This document shows, in pieces, positions 1-10,714 of a stretch of 64,000 nucleotides of DNA. The stretch lies in the NCBI RefSeq assembly GCF_016097555.1, contig NC_054713.1, positions 9,297,109-9,361,108 on the forward strand. Direction: 5' to 3'. Below the pieces are notes generated by a model that made no database searches, was not told the origin of the DNA, and saw only the letters and a program-made list of their open reading frames with translations. Source of the DNA: Gigantopelta aegis. Lineage: Eukaryota > Mollusca > Gastropoda > Neomphalida > Peltospiridae. Position numbers and translations under genes: made by a program. Position 1 is the stretch's first letter. Every line of letters starts with the position of its first letter.

Positions 1-46
1 GTCTTTCCATCCATCCATCCATCCATCTGTCTTTCCATCCATCCAT
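1..46. repeat. (CCAT)n microsatellite
   Basis: Imperfect CCAT tetranucleotide run at the window edge, interrupted by CTGTCTTT. Its true left border is outside the window. Confidence 0.9.
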
Positions 47-264
47 GTCTATTTTATTGATTAAAATAATATTCCTAATTGTGGGGAGTAAGGGGTGCAG
101 GAGATACTACTCCCACCCCACCCAACCCCCTCCCGAGGTGGTCAGAATATGCCTACCCCCCCCCCCGCCCCCAACCTATTGTGTGAGTGTTGTGAGTGTA
201 TTGTCTGTCTTGTTTTATATTTGTTTATGTATTTTGTATGCTCTGTCCATGTAAATGTTAAAAG

Positions 265-558
265 TCAAAGTTTGTTTTGTTTAACAACACCACTAGAGCA
301 CACTGATATATTAATCGTTGGCCATTGGATGTCAAACATTTGGTAATTTTGACATATACCTGGTAGTCTTAGAGAGGAAACCTGCTAAAAAAATTTCATA
401 AGTAGCAAGAGATCTTTTATATGCACCATCCCACAGCTTTGGATATACCAGTTGTGGTGCACTGGCTGGAACAAGAAATAGCCAACTGGGTCCACCAACA
501 GGGATCGATCCTACACCGACTGTGCATCAAGTGAGCGCTTTACCACTGGGCTACATAA
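265..558 (-). mobile_element. tRNA-derived SINE, head A / tail T1
   Basis: Minus-strand copy. The tail end (complement of GTGGTGTCGTTAAACAAAAC) is at the left and the tRNA-like head (complement of GTAGCCCAGTGGTAAAGCGC) is at about 540-558. It is nearly full length but diverged. Confidence 0.85.
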
Positions 559-1740
559 GATAAATTCCTTTTTAATTTAATGTTATAAATTACTGTATTG
601 TGTTGTTGTGTTGTGTTGTGTTATGTTGTGGTGTAGTGTGGTGTAATACTGTACTGTACTGTATTGTGTGGTGTGGTGTGGTGTGGTGTGGTCTGGTGTG
701 GTCTGGTCTGGTCTTGTATTGTATTGTATTATATGGTATTGTATTGCATTGCATTGTATTGTATAGGCAAATTACAAAACTTATAATTAACACCTGCCTC
801 CCCAACAGTAGCCTATGGTAATATTTCCACAATACTCCCCTCCTCCCCCCCCCCCCCCCCTTCAATGCTATTAACTTGACTAAACTGATAGCACATAAAA
901 TCGATAAAATTTAATTATTAAATGTGTGTGTGGTTGGGGTTTTAATTTTTTTTAAATTTATTTAAATAAATATGCTTCATATTTCAAATGAAGGTGGTAA
1001 GGTGGGGGGGGGGACTATGACGTCAAAACTGTAGAATTTTGTTTCACCTTCAATAATTTCCCCCCATGAAACGCGTCCCATATGTCACCTCGTTTATTTC
1101 ATGGCGCCTGCTAAGTGATCTTTGAAACTGACAATAAGAATCACGTGCGCACGTGCTGTCCTATTTCAAGAGTCCTTCGCAATTGACAGGCGAGCCATCG
1201 ATTGCGCACAACTGGTGTTTGTGCGAATAATACAGCATATGTGACAGGGGGAATAACGGGATATTATGGATGTAATTCACGCATAAAGAAAACAAAAATT
1301 TATTGTCAGATGCGAAGTCGTTATTGAAATGATATTTTAGATAGGCAGCTCAAAAGTTATCAATATCATAATGAAGCAAAGATCTCAAAGTAATAACTAT
1401 TACAGTTCTTTCTCGTTTTTATCTCTTTGTAACATGCAAATTGTGACACGAACGAAAACTAAAGAACCTTTGAGGAAAAGAAGAAGAAGAAAAGAAAGAA
1501 AGAAAATATATCGCTGAAAATAGGCCACAGATATAAAACAATGGCTAACATTTCAGTTTTGCATATGTTTTCCATAAAAAAAAAAAGGTCAGACTGCACA
1601 TTGCAAAAAAAAAAAATCTCAACACAACTTACAAACCCCCCCCCCCCCCCCCCAAAAAAAACCCAACCCCAACCAACTCAGGTTATTTTCAAGAAATAAT
1701 ACTGCATTTAAGGGGTTGGGGGTAGTTGTTTTTACCATCA
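559..1740. other. No gene; G/T-rich low complexity, poly(C) and AT-rich sequence
   Basis: 597-770 is a strongly strand-asymmetric TGTTG/TGGTG/TATTG run that leaves both strands spuriously open. C or G homopolymers lie at about 845-860 and 1007-1014, with poly(C)/poly(A) at 1637-1660. I see no recognisable gene or mobile element in the rest. Confidence 0.6.
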
Positions 1741-2183
1741 GTATAAATCAGACGTCTTGTCGATCTTTAAACAGAGTCATTACATCGCGTATATGAAACT
1801 TAACAACCTGGGCAATAAACATTTCATGCGTCATTTATTTCGGTGTAACAAGTTTCCAAAGTGGAAAGTGAGAAAAATAAAGTACACTAACCTTACTGTG
1901 GCGACGAAAACAAGATCAATAAACATAACAAACAACCCACCGTTCTCGAGTTTTCTTGCTTTTGATTTTGATCGCATGTTGTAATTTAGTTTTTTGTTTC
2001 TTTTTCTTTTTTTTTTTTAATTCTTCAATTCTTGATGTCGGCTATCGAAAACAAGACAGACGACATGTCAATTGCGATACAATAAACAATCCACCGTAAC
2101 ACCTGCGCGCATGCGCAGCAAGCAATACACATTGCTACTCGTGCATTACTGTAGACAAACATTTTATAAGTTTATTTATTTAT

Positions 2184-2212
2184 TTAGTTAGTTAGTTAGT
2201 TAGTTAGTTAGT
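2184..2212. repeat. (GTTA)n microsatellite
   Basis: About seven GTTA units in an AT-rich, otherwise featureless stretch (1985-2530). Confidence 0.85.
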
Positions 2213-2535
2213 TGATTTATTTATTTTACTAGAGATACGAAAGAAACTAAATCGTACTGAAATATCAGTCGTACATGTTATTTCCTTTTTGACACTCTTT
2301 CCAATAAATATTATTATTTATATTGTAATTTAAATCCAGTTCCAGCGTACTTTATTTTATTTATATAAAAACAAATCTTGATATTAATATTATATTATGT
2401 TATGCGTTGGTTTCTTGTGTTTTTTGTTTGGGTTGTTTTGGGGGTCTTTTTTGTTCGGTTTTTTTTTGTTTGTGTTTTTATGAGGAAGAGGGTTTGTCGA
2501 GTTTTGTGGTGTTTTTTTATTTGCGTGTTTGGTTT

Positions 2536-2536
2536 G

Positions 2537-2587
<51 letters not shown>

Positions 2588-2588
2588 T
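2536..2588. repeat. (ATT)n microsatellite
   Basis: Uninterrupted trinucleotide run of about 17 units. The surrounding 2.3-2.9 kb is AT-rich with a poly(G) tract at about 2744-2762, and I see no gene in it. Confidence 0.95.
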
Positions 2589-2892
2589 ATCTATCTATTT
2601 TGTTTGACATTTTGCATGTGTATTTAAATAATGCAACAATGTAATTTAACCCTGCTGTCCATTTTCTCCATTTTCACACCCTATACTTTAGCTCGAGTCG
2701 CCTCCATCCCTCCCCTTATTGATATTGATTTGTCACTATCAATGGGGGGGGGGGGGGGGGGGCGGTGATTCAAGCTAATATTATCGTTCGTTAATTCAAA
2801 ATACAAACATAACTAGAGGTTGAATAAACTTGAGTGTTTTCTCTTTCTTAAAAAAGATATCGCCAATAACTGAATTGCTCATTACCCCAGAA

Positions 2893-3284
2893 GTAGACCG
2901 GCCTCGGTGGCGTCGTGGTTAGGCCATCGGTCTACAGGCTGGTAGGTACTAGGTTCAGATCCCAGTCGAGGCATGGGATTTGTAATCCAGATACCGACTC
3001 CAAACCATGAGTGAGTTCTCCGCAAGGCTCAATGGTAGGTGTAAACCACTTGTATCGACCAGTGATCCATAACTGATTCAACAAAGGCCATGGTTTGTGC
3101 TATCCTGCCTGTGAGAAGCGCAAATTAAAGATCCCTTGCTGTTAATCGGAAAGAGTAGCCCATGAAGTGGCGCCAGCGGGTTTTCTCTCAAAATCTGTGT
3201 GGTCCTTAACCATATGTCTGACGCCATATAACCGTAAATAAAATGTGTTGAGTGCGTCGTTAAATAAAACATTTCTTTCTTTTT
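2893..3284 (+). mobile_element. SINE, head B / tail T2, with 11-bp TSD
   Basis: Full-length insertion. The head resembles a tRNA: box A-like GTGGTTAGGCC near 2915 and box B-like GGTTCAGATCCC near 2951. It is followed by the shared SINE body and the tail ending GTCGTTAAATAAAAC-(TTTC)n. The flanks carry the target duplication TTACCCCAGAA at 2882-2892 and 3285-3295. That duplication is what target-primed reverse transcription by a partner LINE would leave. Confidence 0.92.
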
Positions 3285-3299
3285 TTACCCCAGAAAAAA

Positions 3300-3390
3300 A
3301 CGTCGCCACGTTAAAATAATAACAACAATAACAATAACAACAACAACAACAACAACTATAACAATAATAATAATAATAATAATAATAACG
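3300..3390. repeat. (AAC/AAT)n microsatellite
   Basis: Mixed AAC/AAT run. The apparent Tyr/Cys-rich frame on the minus strand is an artefact of the repeat. Confidence 0.9.
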
Positions 3391-3587
3391 AGGTATAATC
3401 ACTGTTTGGCCATGGTATGCAGAAAACAACTTCAGAACTGTTTTTCTCCGACACAACCACTGTAATATCAAATGATGTGGTATGTGCTGTCCTGTCTGAG
3501 GGAAGATGTGCATATAATAAATTCCTTGCTGCTAATGAAAAAATCTAGCTGAAAAAAAATGAAGACTTGTCAGAATTATTATTATCA

Positions 3588-3800
3588 AAAAGTTTGTTTT
3601 GTTTAACGACACCACTAGAGCACATTGATTTATTAATCATCGGCTACTGAATGTCAAATATTTGGTCATTTTGACAGTCATAGCGATAAAACCCGCTACA
3701 TGGTTTCATTAGTAGCAAGGGATCTTTTGTATGCACCAACCCACAGACAGGATAGCACATACCACGGCCTTTGATATACCAGTCGTGTGTTATTATCAAA
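3588..3800 (-). mobile_element. SINE fragment, tail T1
   Basis: The minus-strand tail and body are present. The copy breaks off before the head at CCAGTCGTG and runs into a second SINE after about 40 bp of unrelated sequence. Confidence 0.85.
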
Positions 3801-3837
3801 TGATTGGCATCGGATTTCTAACACAGATGTTATATGG

Positions 3838-4062
3838 CATCAGACATATGGTTAAGGACCACAGAGATATTGAGAGAGGAAACCCGCTGTCGCCACTTCA
3901 TGGGCTACTCTTTTCGATTAACAGCAAGGGATCTTTTATATGCACCATCCCACAGACAGGGTAGTACATATCACGGCCTTTGATATGCCAGTCGTGGTGC
4001 ACTGGCTGGAACGAGAAATAGCCCAATGGGCGCACCTACGGGCTACGTCCCGCCCCCAATTT
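3838..4062 (-). mobile_element. SINE, tail T2-type body with truncated head
   Basis: Contains the T2-specific block (CAGACATATGGTTAAGGACC), the body, and a head with an internal gap. The end matches the complement of GGGCGGGACGTAGCC. A 30-bp T1 tail scrap follows at 4171-4200. Confidence 0.8.
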
Positions 4063-4209
4063 TTCACACAGACGTATTTGTATTTTTGTTTTTATTGTTG
4101 TTATATATTTCCTATATATTTCGTTTTATAGAATACTCGCAGGATACTAAAAAAAATTACACTTAAAAATTGTTGGTTTGTTTAACGACAACACTAGAGA
4201 ATGACAACA

Positions 4210-5199
4210 ATTTATATTTATACAACAATTTAAATTGGATATGGCGACGTCTTGTACAGTATTTATACATATGAGTCGGAAGTGGGGAGGAGGACTAGAG
4301 GGTACTGTACTCCAACTTTTAAAATAATGTACTGCCCACCCCCACCCCCAACACTTGTTATAGTTAACCGTATACTTAACCCTCGCCCTAAGTTCCTAAC
4401 CATTCTTCTAGTGCATCGCCGCTAGGCCTACTCACGGTACCGCACCATATCACAGATTATTACAGAATTAGAACATGTTTTAGCTTGAACGAATATAGTG
4501 AAGATAATAACTAATTGGGAGCGCTGTGACATAAAAGTAAAAAAAATACTTGAGAAAGTATATTAAGTAGGATCATGGGACATAACGAAGTGAATGTCTT
4601 TGTAAAGGGAGATTACTCCGATCTCTTATCCTCTTTCTGTTTAGTCCGATTGAGACAAACAAAATGTCGGTGGCATGACAATACGGTTTAGATTGCGTAA
4701 CCGACTCGGATAAACCTATCAAACGCACCCTCATAATAATAATAATACTGTCTTCGAAAATGTATGACACAATGGGGGATTTTCGTAAATCCGTTATCCA
4801 TAAAGATCTGTTTGGTAAACCGAGTGCAAATAACGGCTCGTTTAATACATGTATCATACAGGTATTTGTCCGTTAATATGCACACAAATAACTTAGCTGT
4901 TGTCAGGAGTCGGTTGGGGTGGATTTGTGTAATGACACTGGCGCGTACAGATGGTTGGGGTTTGGGTTGGGGTTAAACATTTTCTTCTTTTAAAAAAAAT
5001 AATTGTCGAGGTAGCATGACCCGACACCACTAAACATTTCACTCGCCAGTCTAGACCTCCACCCCACCCCTCCTTAAATTTCCTGCATACGCGCCTGTCA
5101 CAGGGACATAACTAATGGGTGGGGCAATTAAAAGAGTTTAAAAGAGCTATTTTTGTTTAGCAGGAAAATATCTCATATCACTGCCCTTATGTTAAAACA
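4210..5199. other. No gene recognised
   Basis: Unique, moderately AT-rich DNA. 4275-4345 resembles 60385-60450 (a GAAGTGGGGAGG motif followed by a similar GT/AT-rich segment), suggesting a short dispersed repeat. Open frames on both strands here look like chance. Confidence 0.4.
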
Positions 5200-5521
5200 G
5201 GGAGCGGGACGTATCCCAGTAGTAAAGCACTCGCTTGATGCGCGGTCGGTCTAGGATCGATCCCCATCGGTAGCCCTATTGGGCTATTTTTCGTTCCAGC
5301 CAGTGCACCACGACTGGTGTAACAAAGGCCATGGTATGTGCTATTCTGTCTATAGGATGGCGCATATAAAAGACCCCTTGCTGCTAATCGGAAAAAGTGG
5401 CCCATGAAGTGGCGACAGCGGGTTTTCTCTCTCAATATCTGTGTGGTCCGTAACCATATGTCCGACGCCATATAACTGTAAATAACATGTGTTGAGTGCG
5501 TCGTTAAATAAAACATTTCCT
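5200..5521 (+). mobile_element. SINE, head A / tail T2
   Basis: Near-complete copy with head A (box A-like CCCAGTAGTAAAGCACTCG, box B-like GGATCGATCCC), body, and a T2 tail ending in GTCGTTAAATAAAACATTTCC. Confidence 0.9.
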
Positions 5522-5995
5522 TAACATTTCCTTATATTAAAAAAATAATTTAACAAAAAGAAGAAAAACAATACAAGACAAAAAAAAACATTTATTTTAT
5601 TTTACAGACACCACCCACCCCACCTCCTTTTTAATGTACGGTCTTTGCTCGAGTCATTTGTGTAACTGGGAGAAGGGGCATGGGGGCCAAGACACAGAAT
5701 CACAATCACAGAAAAGAATTGCAGGACAAGATCGAAAAGCACTTTTTGCAGTATTAGTAATTTGCATGAAGAATTATTTTAATATTGAATTTAAAAAAAA
5801 AATCTATATTTGATACATATATAAATGGTGTTTTAAATTATGGTTGTGAAATATTGGGATTTCATAAAGCTAAAAATATTGAGACGTTGCATGTACAGTT
5901 CTGTAAAAATATATATACTAGTAATACGTAAAGGCATGTATAACGATTTTATATATAGTGAACTAGGGCGCTTTCCGATGCAAATAGTGAGGAAA

Positions 5996-6291
5996 CTAAA
6001 GAATGAATTTAACGACACCCCAGCACGAAAAATATATCGGCTATTGGGTGTCAAACTATGGTAATGCAAACAAATAAAGTGATGATCAACATCAATATAA
6101 AAACTCCAGATTTAAATAAAAACATAGTGTAAAGAACTGTGCAAAAATAAAAATATCACAGATAGATACTGACTTTTACTCAAAATTTCAATTGTCTCTC
6201 GAAGAAAACAAGGGAATTTGTGCTGTATTGGCCATTCTCAAAGAAAATGTTACACCCCTGCACCACGGTGAGGTTACAGCACGTGCAGGGG
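5996..6291 (-). mobile_element. SINE-like element with (GAAT)n tail, 9-bp TSD
   Basis: Minus-strand copy of the same element found at 18086-18352. It begins (right) at the complement of a tRNA-like GTGGTGCAGGGGTG motif and ends (left) with a GAAT-type tail. GTGAGGAAA at 5987-5995 and 6292-6300 is its target duplication, and the insertion splits the LINE reading frame. Confidence 0.85.
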
Positions 6292-6373
6292 GTGAGGAAA
6301 ATAAGAATGTTTAAATTTTGGATTAAGTTATGTAACACAAATAATTGCATTTTGCGGGCTCTTTATGTAGAAA

Positions 6374-6458
6374 GAAAGAAAGAAATGTTTTATTTAACGA
6401 CGCACTCAACACATTTTATTTACGGTTATATGGCGCCACCGAGGCCGGTCTTTCTTTC
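6374..6458 (-). mobile_element. Internally deleted SINE (head B end plus T2 tail only)
   Basis: Only the last ~65 bp of the T2 tail and the first ~15 bp of head B remain, joined directly. TGTAGAAA at 6366-6373 and 6459-6466 duplicates the LINE target. Both ends are present but the middle is missing. Confidence 0.82.
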
Positions 6459-6821
6459 TGTAGAAATGCAGCATTATGAAGACAGCTGGTTAACGAATAT
6501 CAGACAGGAACTCGGCAGGATTGGTTTAAGTTATACATGGAATTTAGAAAAGTAAAATAATGATATTTTTGCTACAATCAAAGAAAGATTACGGGATGTG
6601 TTTATGTAGGAATGCTATAGCAGAATAAAAACAACATCAAAAGGAAGTCTTTATCAATATCTATTACAAATTTAAGCTGCAAACCTAAGCTACATACCGC
6701 CGCTTTTAAGGTAGGGTGAAAGAAAGCTCGAGCTATTACCAACAAGTTTTAGATTGTAACTAAAAGGAATGCTTGTTTAAAGACTATTCTGCACATTTTA
6801 AACCATAGCTAAGTGAAAGAG

Positions 6822-7032
6822 GAAGGAAGGAAGGAAGGACATGTTTTTATTTAACGACGCACTCAACACATTTTATTTACGGTTATATGGCGTCAGACAT
6901 ATGGTTAAGGACCACACAGATTTTGAGAGGAAACCCGCTGTCGCCACTACATGGGCTACTCTTTCTGATTAGCAACAAGGGATCTTTTATTTGCGCTTCC
7001 CACAGGCAGTATAGCACATTGCCTTTGTTGAA
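6822..7032 (-). mobile_element. SINE, tail T2, head truncated
   Basis: The T2 tail and body run from the (GGAA)n end to the block complementary to GGTTCAACAAAGGC, where a MITE begins. The head is absent. Confidence 0.85.
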
Positions 7033-7187
7033 CCAGGGGGCAGGGTCCCGGGTCCCTCTTAAATTTTGCGACAGTTATAATTTTATTATATATTAATTTC
7101 ATTTTTTACGATCCCCCCAGACTTCCCTCAAAGTTCCGCCTCATGTCATTGGGGCCCCCCTAAATGGATTTTCTGGATCCACCACTG
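7033..7187 (-). mobile_element. MITE related to 33072-33273
   Basis: Shares the core (poly-T/ATCCCCCC, the CTCATGTCATTGG block and the TGGATTTTCTGGATCC end) with the 33-kb copy in opposite orientation. It is shortened at its left end. Confidence 0.75.
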
Positions 7188-7419
7188 TCGAAAAATCACA
7201 TTCTGCTCAAACAGGGCAGTAGATATCACAGACAGTGATGTATCAATAATAATTATTGTGGGGATAAACGGGAGTTCATCAAGGCCAATTGATACTATCA
7301 ACCCAAAACCTGCCCAGTCAAACGTTTTCCCACGAATTTTTAAAACTAATGGAAGGGAGATAATCGTGTAAAGACTATAGTTAAAATAGTTGAATTTTTT
7401 TTATTCAAGCGTATATGCG

Positions 7420-7506
7420 TGTCGGGACGTAGCTCAGTGGTAAAGCACTCGCTTGATGCGCGGGCGGTCCAACGATCCATTGGGCTATTTCTCATTCTAG
7501 ACAGTA
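7420..7506 (+). mobile_element. SINE head A fragment
   Basis: Contains GGGACGTAGCTCAGTGGTAA and a mutated box B region. It stops after ATTTCTCATTC and abuts the next SINE, so the 3' part is missing. Confidence 0.75.
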
Positions 7507-7511
7507 AAAAG

Positions 7512-8530
7512 TTAAAGTTTGTATTGTATAACGACACCATTAGAGCATACTGCTTTGTTAATCATCGGCTATTAGATGTCAACATTTGGTAATTTTGAGA
7601 TATAGTCTAATTCCCGGCGCAGACGAGCGTTTTTTAAAGCATGCGTCTTGCGTTAAAAAACGCACCCGTATGAACGCAGTAAAAACGCATCGTGTGCGAC
7701 CCCCTCTGCGTTGCGTTTTTTAGCGCTGCGTCGATTTTTCAAATATCAAACATGTTTGATTTTAGACGCACAAACGCATCCGTCTCCTGCCGCATCCGTC
7801 TAAAAACGCACGTGTGCGCCTACTTGCGTCTGCGTTGCGTTCACATTTTTATATTGACCAATCATCTAACTATTCCGTAACATGCCTTTCGAAATGGCCC
7901 TCCAACTGACAGTTTAACAATTAACAATTATTGGTTTCAGTGATGAATAGAACTGTGAAAACAGACCCGACCATTAAAAATGACTAACATGTAAATGTTT
8001 CAACACAAATAATTTCCAACTGCTCATCTTTGAAACAAAGACTAGGCATGTGTAATTAATGACATTTCTAAATAGATGAAATTAAAAAATATAAATTATT
8101 GCATTCATTGTGCTATGCCTAATAATAATAATTAAAACAAATAATTGTGAAATAAGAAAGATTTATGTCGTAATAGTATATTGTACATAATGTTTTAAAT
8201 AAAGTTTATTATGTTTTAAAATGTATTAATAAATTACTTTTAATCTTTGTTATTTTTCCTAGAGTAAAGTATAAATAAATTAATTAATAAAAGAAATCGT
8301 CAGTGGATCGCAGGAACGCATCGCAGGTAGGCGCACATGAGACGCATCCGTCTGAGTTGAGTCTGCGTTTTTTAACGCAGACGCATGCGTTAAAAAACGC
8401 TCGTCTGCGCCGGGCATTAGAGAGAAACATACCACGGCCTTATATAGCCCAATGAGCCCACTGACGGGGATCGATCCTAGACCGACCGCGCATCAAGCGA
8501 GTGCTTCACCACTGGGCTACGTCCTGCCGC
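7512..8530 (-). mobile_element. SINE, tail T1 to head A, split by a TIR element
   Basis: Tail and part of the body occupy 7512-7607. Remaining body and the complete head occupy about 8417-8530. The SINE text runs on if 7611-8416 is removed (TATAGTCT | TTAGAGAG). Part of the body is missing after GAGAGAAAC. Confidence 0.85.
7611..8416. mobile_element. 806-bp TIR element, PIF/Harbinger-like non-autonomous
   Basis: The termini are inverted copies of (T)KCCCGGCGCAGACGAGCG followed by TTTTTTAA-GCATGCGTCT blocks. Subterminal ACGCATCCGTCT-type motifs recur many times. Flanks are TAA (7608-7610) and TTA (8417-8419). A 3-bp TTA/TWA duplication with one substitution is typical of PIF/Harbinger elements. 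No transposase frame is present, so it would depend on proteins supplied in trans. Confidence 0.78.
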
Positions 8531-8757
8531 CTTCTAACCAATACACCACGACTGGTATATCAAAGGCCGTGGTATGTGCTATCTTGTCTGTGGGATGGTG
8601 TATATAAAAGACCTCTTGGTACTAATGGAAAAAAATATAACGGGTTTCCTCTCTAAGACTACATGTCAGAATTACAAATGTTTAAAATCCAATAGCCGAT
8701 GATTAATAAATTAATGTGTTCCAGTGGTGTCATTAAACAAAACAAAACTAACTTTAT
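8531..8757 (+). mobile_element. SINE, tail T1, head missing
   Basis: Starts in the body at CCAATACACCACGACTGG and runs through the T1 end to ATTAAACAAAACAAAAC. The tRNA-like head is absent. Confidence 0.85.
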
Positions 8758-8809
8758 AATAATTATACATTCAGTTTTTTTGGGTTCCATTCAACAATTA
8801 CTTTAAAGT

Positions 8810-9053
8810 TTGTTTTTGTTTTACGACACCACTAGAGCACATTGATTTATTAATCATCGGCTGTTGAATGTCAAACATTTTGTTATTTTGACATATTCTT
8901 AGAGAGAAAACCCGCTACGGTATTTTTTTTTCACTTGTAGCAAGGGATCTTTTATATGCACCATCCCACAGAGAGGATAGCACATACCACGGCCGTTGAT
9001 ATACCAGTCGTGGTATACTGGTTGGAACGGGAAATAGCCCAGTCAGCAGATGA
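8810..9053 (-). mobile_element. SINE, tail T1, truncated before head
   Basis: Minus-strand tail and body, ending at the complement of the CCCATTGGGCTATTT block. The head is not recognisable. Confidence 0.85.
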
Positions 9054-9145
9054 ATGCACTTTGTCCCTTCCGTGTGTAGGAATAAAACAAATTCGGCTGA
9101 AAACGACCACGATTCCCACGTGATAACCTATTTCTCGTGGAAGGG

Positions 9146-9270
9146 ACGGGACGTAACCCAGTGGTAAGGCTCTCGCCTGATGTGCGATCGGTCTGAGATC
9201 GATCCCCGTCAGTGGGCCCATTGGGCTATTTCTCGCTCCAGCCAGTGCACTACGACTAGTATCAAACTAT
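9146..9270 (+). mobile_element. SINE head A fragment
   Basis: Head A with box A-like CCCAGTGGTAAGGC and box B-like AGATCGATCCC, then CCATTGGGCTATTTCTCGC. Broken after CACTACGACTAG. Confidence 0.85.
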
Positions 9271-9291
9271 GCTCTTTTTTTTCACCTCCAG

Positions 9292-9392
9292 AGGCTTTTG
9301 CAAAGAATGTTAAACGGGCCAATCAGCAACAAAAAAGAAGAAAAAAAGCCGTAACTGGATCCAGAATTGTTTGCCTGGATAAAAGATACTAA
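9292..9392 (+). CDS. Candidate terminal exon, basic C-terminus, unknown protein
   Basis: A strong 3' splice-site context (CTCTTTTTTTTCACCTCCAG) precedes an open segment of 2 nt plus 33 codons ending in TAA. The peptide is very basic in the middle (QQQKRRKKAVTGSR) and ends VCLDKRY. It could be a nuclear-targeting tail, but I recognise no family. No upstream exon can be proposed, because the preceding sequence is SINE. It may equally be chance. Confidence 0.27.
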
Positions 9393-9441
9393 AATTAAAG
9401 TACTTCAACAAATTCTCTTCCAACAAGAGTCTGTCCGTCTG

Positions 9442-9533
<92 letters not shown>

Positions 9534-9537
9534 TCTA
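9442..9537. repeat. (CT)n microsatellite
   Basis: CT dinucleotide run with two small interruptions. Ser/Leu or Arg/Glu frames across it are artefacts. Confidence 0.97.
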
Positions 9538-10202
9538 AGACAGTGCTTGGGTTTACAGAAGCCCTTACAAAAACACATTTTGTCCCGAGGGTTGGAATTT
9601 CTTTATCACAACGGTGATTGATTCTTGTTCTTGCCCATTTCATTACAGTCACAAAACATAAATTTTGTAAGCTACGTACGGTTCGTTTATTGTAGAACGA
9701 TTCGTAAACATTTCACCAACAAACAATGAAACCTCAGCCCTCACAAAAAACATTTTGTCCCTCGAGTTGGAATAGCCTTTTCTTGACCACTGGACAAGGT
9801 TGTCCAGCTTTTGCACGGTGCTAGAAAAATCTGTCTGACCCTAGGGCTAGATAAATCTGTCTGACCCGAAGGCTAGACAATTTCTACATACGCGTGACGT
9901 CATAACTCATGTTTTACGACGATTGACGACCTAGTTAGTCAGGACGCGGTAACAGTTAAAAAAAAAACTGCATCGCGTACTGTAAATAAATGTGATATGA
10001 TGGGAGACCAGTCAAGTTAATTGCGATACAATTGTTTTTTGAACAAGCCTCTGTTTCTGCTGTTTGAAATAGTTTAGCATAGATCCACAAAACGTTTCAT
10101 TTGTGCTAAATAAATTTTAAAATTCCAGGTGGTCCGATGTACTCTGCAGCTTCAGAGTTCCAAGTGAGTCATCAAACACATCAGCCTAGTAATTTGTCTT
10201 CT
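9538..10202. other. No gene recognised; small internal repeats
   Basis: Contains short direct repeats (ACAAAAAACATTTTGTCC-like at about 9568 and 9746; ATCTGTCTGACCC at about 9828 and 9856). The latter resemble TAG-rich repeats around 16190-16540. No frame of convincing composition. Confidence 0.4.
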
Positions 10203-10467
10203 CAGGGGCGTACGCAGGACATTTTGCAGGGGGGGGGTCTGGTGTCTGGCGAAGCCCGACACCGCGAGCGCCCCCCCCCCCGAAAATTTTGAAAAATCGA
10301 CCCCTTCTAGGGCTATTCTGAGGTGTGTTCTGCTGGCTAGCCGAGCTGCTTTCTGACCACATTTTTTTGGAAAGAAATTACATTAAAAATCGGGATATGA
10401 TTTTTTTTTCGCCTTGAGTAGGGGAGAGGGGGTTCGACCCCCACCCCCACCCCTGCGCACGCGCCTG
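10203..10467. mobile_element. MITE with CAGGSGCGTRCGCAGG termini
   Basis: The left end reads CAGGGGCGTACGCAGG and the inverted right end CAGGCGCGTGCGCAGG. The interior is poly(G)/poly(C)-flanked and non-coding. Its arrangement matches a terminal-inverted-repeat, non-autonomous DNA element. Confidence 0.75.
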
Positions 10468-10606
10468 CTTCTGCATATCTGCTAGGCGTAAGCTGGAAAA
10501 CACAACCAAAATTCTCAGTTAAAATGTTTATCAGTTCCATTTGTTCAGATGTTTTCGATCCAAGTAGAGGAGTGAAATTTCCGTTGAACACTGCACACTC
10601 TGTACC

Positions 10607-10714
10607 AGGCCCCGTGCTTATAAACCTTAAAGTCTAGACGCCATTCAAATAGCATGACGTTAAAGTCTGGACTTTGTTAAAGTCTAGACTTTAAGTTTTA
10701 TAAGCACGGGCCCA
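10607..10714. mobile_element. Palindromic mini-MITE (about 105 bp)
   Basis: GGCCCCGTGCTTATAAA at the left is inverted at the right (TTTATAAGCACGGGCCC). Inner arms contain AAAGTCTAGAC and its complement. Nearly the whole element can fold into one hairpin. Confidence 0.8.

Larger units (their letters stand above)
5720..6720 (+). pseudogene. Non-LTR retrotransposon (LINE) ORF2 C-terminal region, decayed and twice interrupted
   Basis: Three reading blocks resemble the region downstream of reverse transcriptase in CR1/L2-like LINEs. They are RKALFAV...GVLNYGCEI (about 5730-5880) then SELGRFPMQIVRK; RKIRMFKFWIKLC (about 6297-6365); and SWLTNIRQELGRIGLSYTW (about 6482-6540), followed by a stop-ridden block to about 6715. 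Two insertions, at 5996-6291 and 6374-6458, separate them. Removing each at its target duplication rejoins the frame. Stops and frameshifts show the LINE is dead. The family assignment rests on motif memory, not alignment. Confidence 0.72.

Noticed and set aside
1894..2120. Minus-strand first exon (MRSKSKARKLENG...) with an upstream GCGCATGCGC NRF-1-like site
   Set aside because: The donor is only CCACA|GTAAGG and the region is an imperfect duplication of 2039-2095; the motif alone is too weak to call a promoter.
2893..2970. Functional tRNA genes at SINE heads
   Set aside because: Box A/B-like motifs exist, but the cloverleaf is not kept and each head runs straight into the SINE body.
10126..10163. 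35-nt plus-strand mini-exon between TTCCAG and CCAA|GTGAGT
   Set aside because: Short, isolated and without homology; such pairs are expected by chance.
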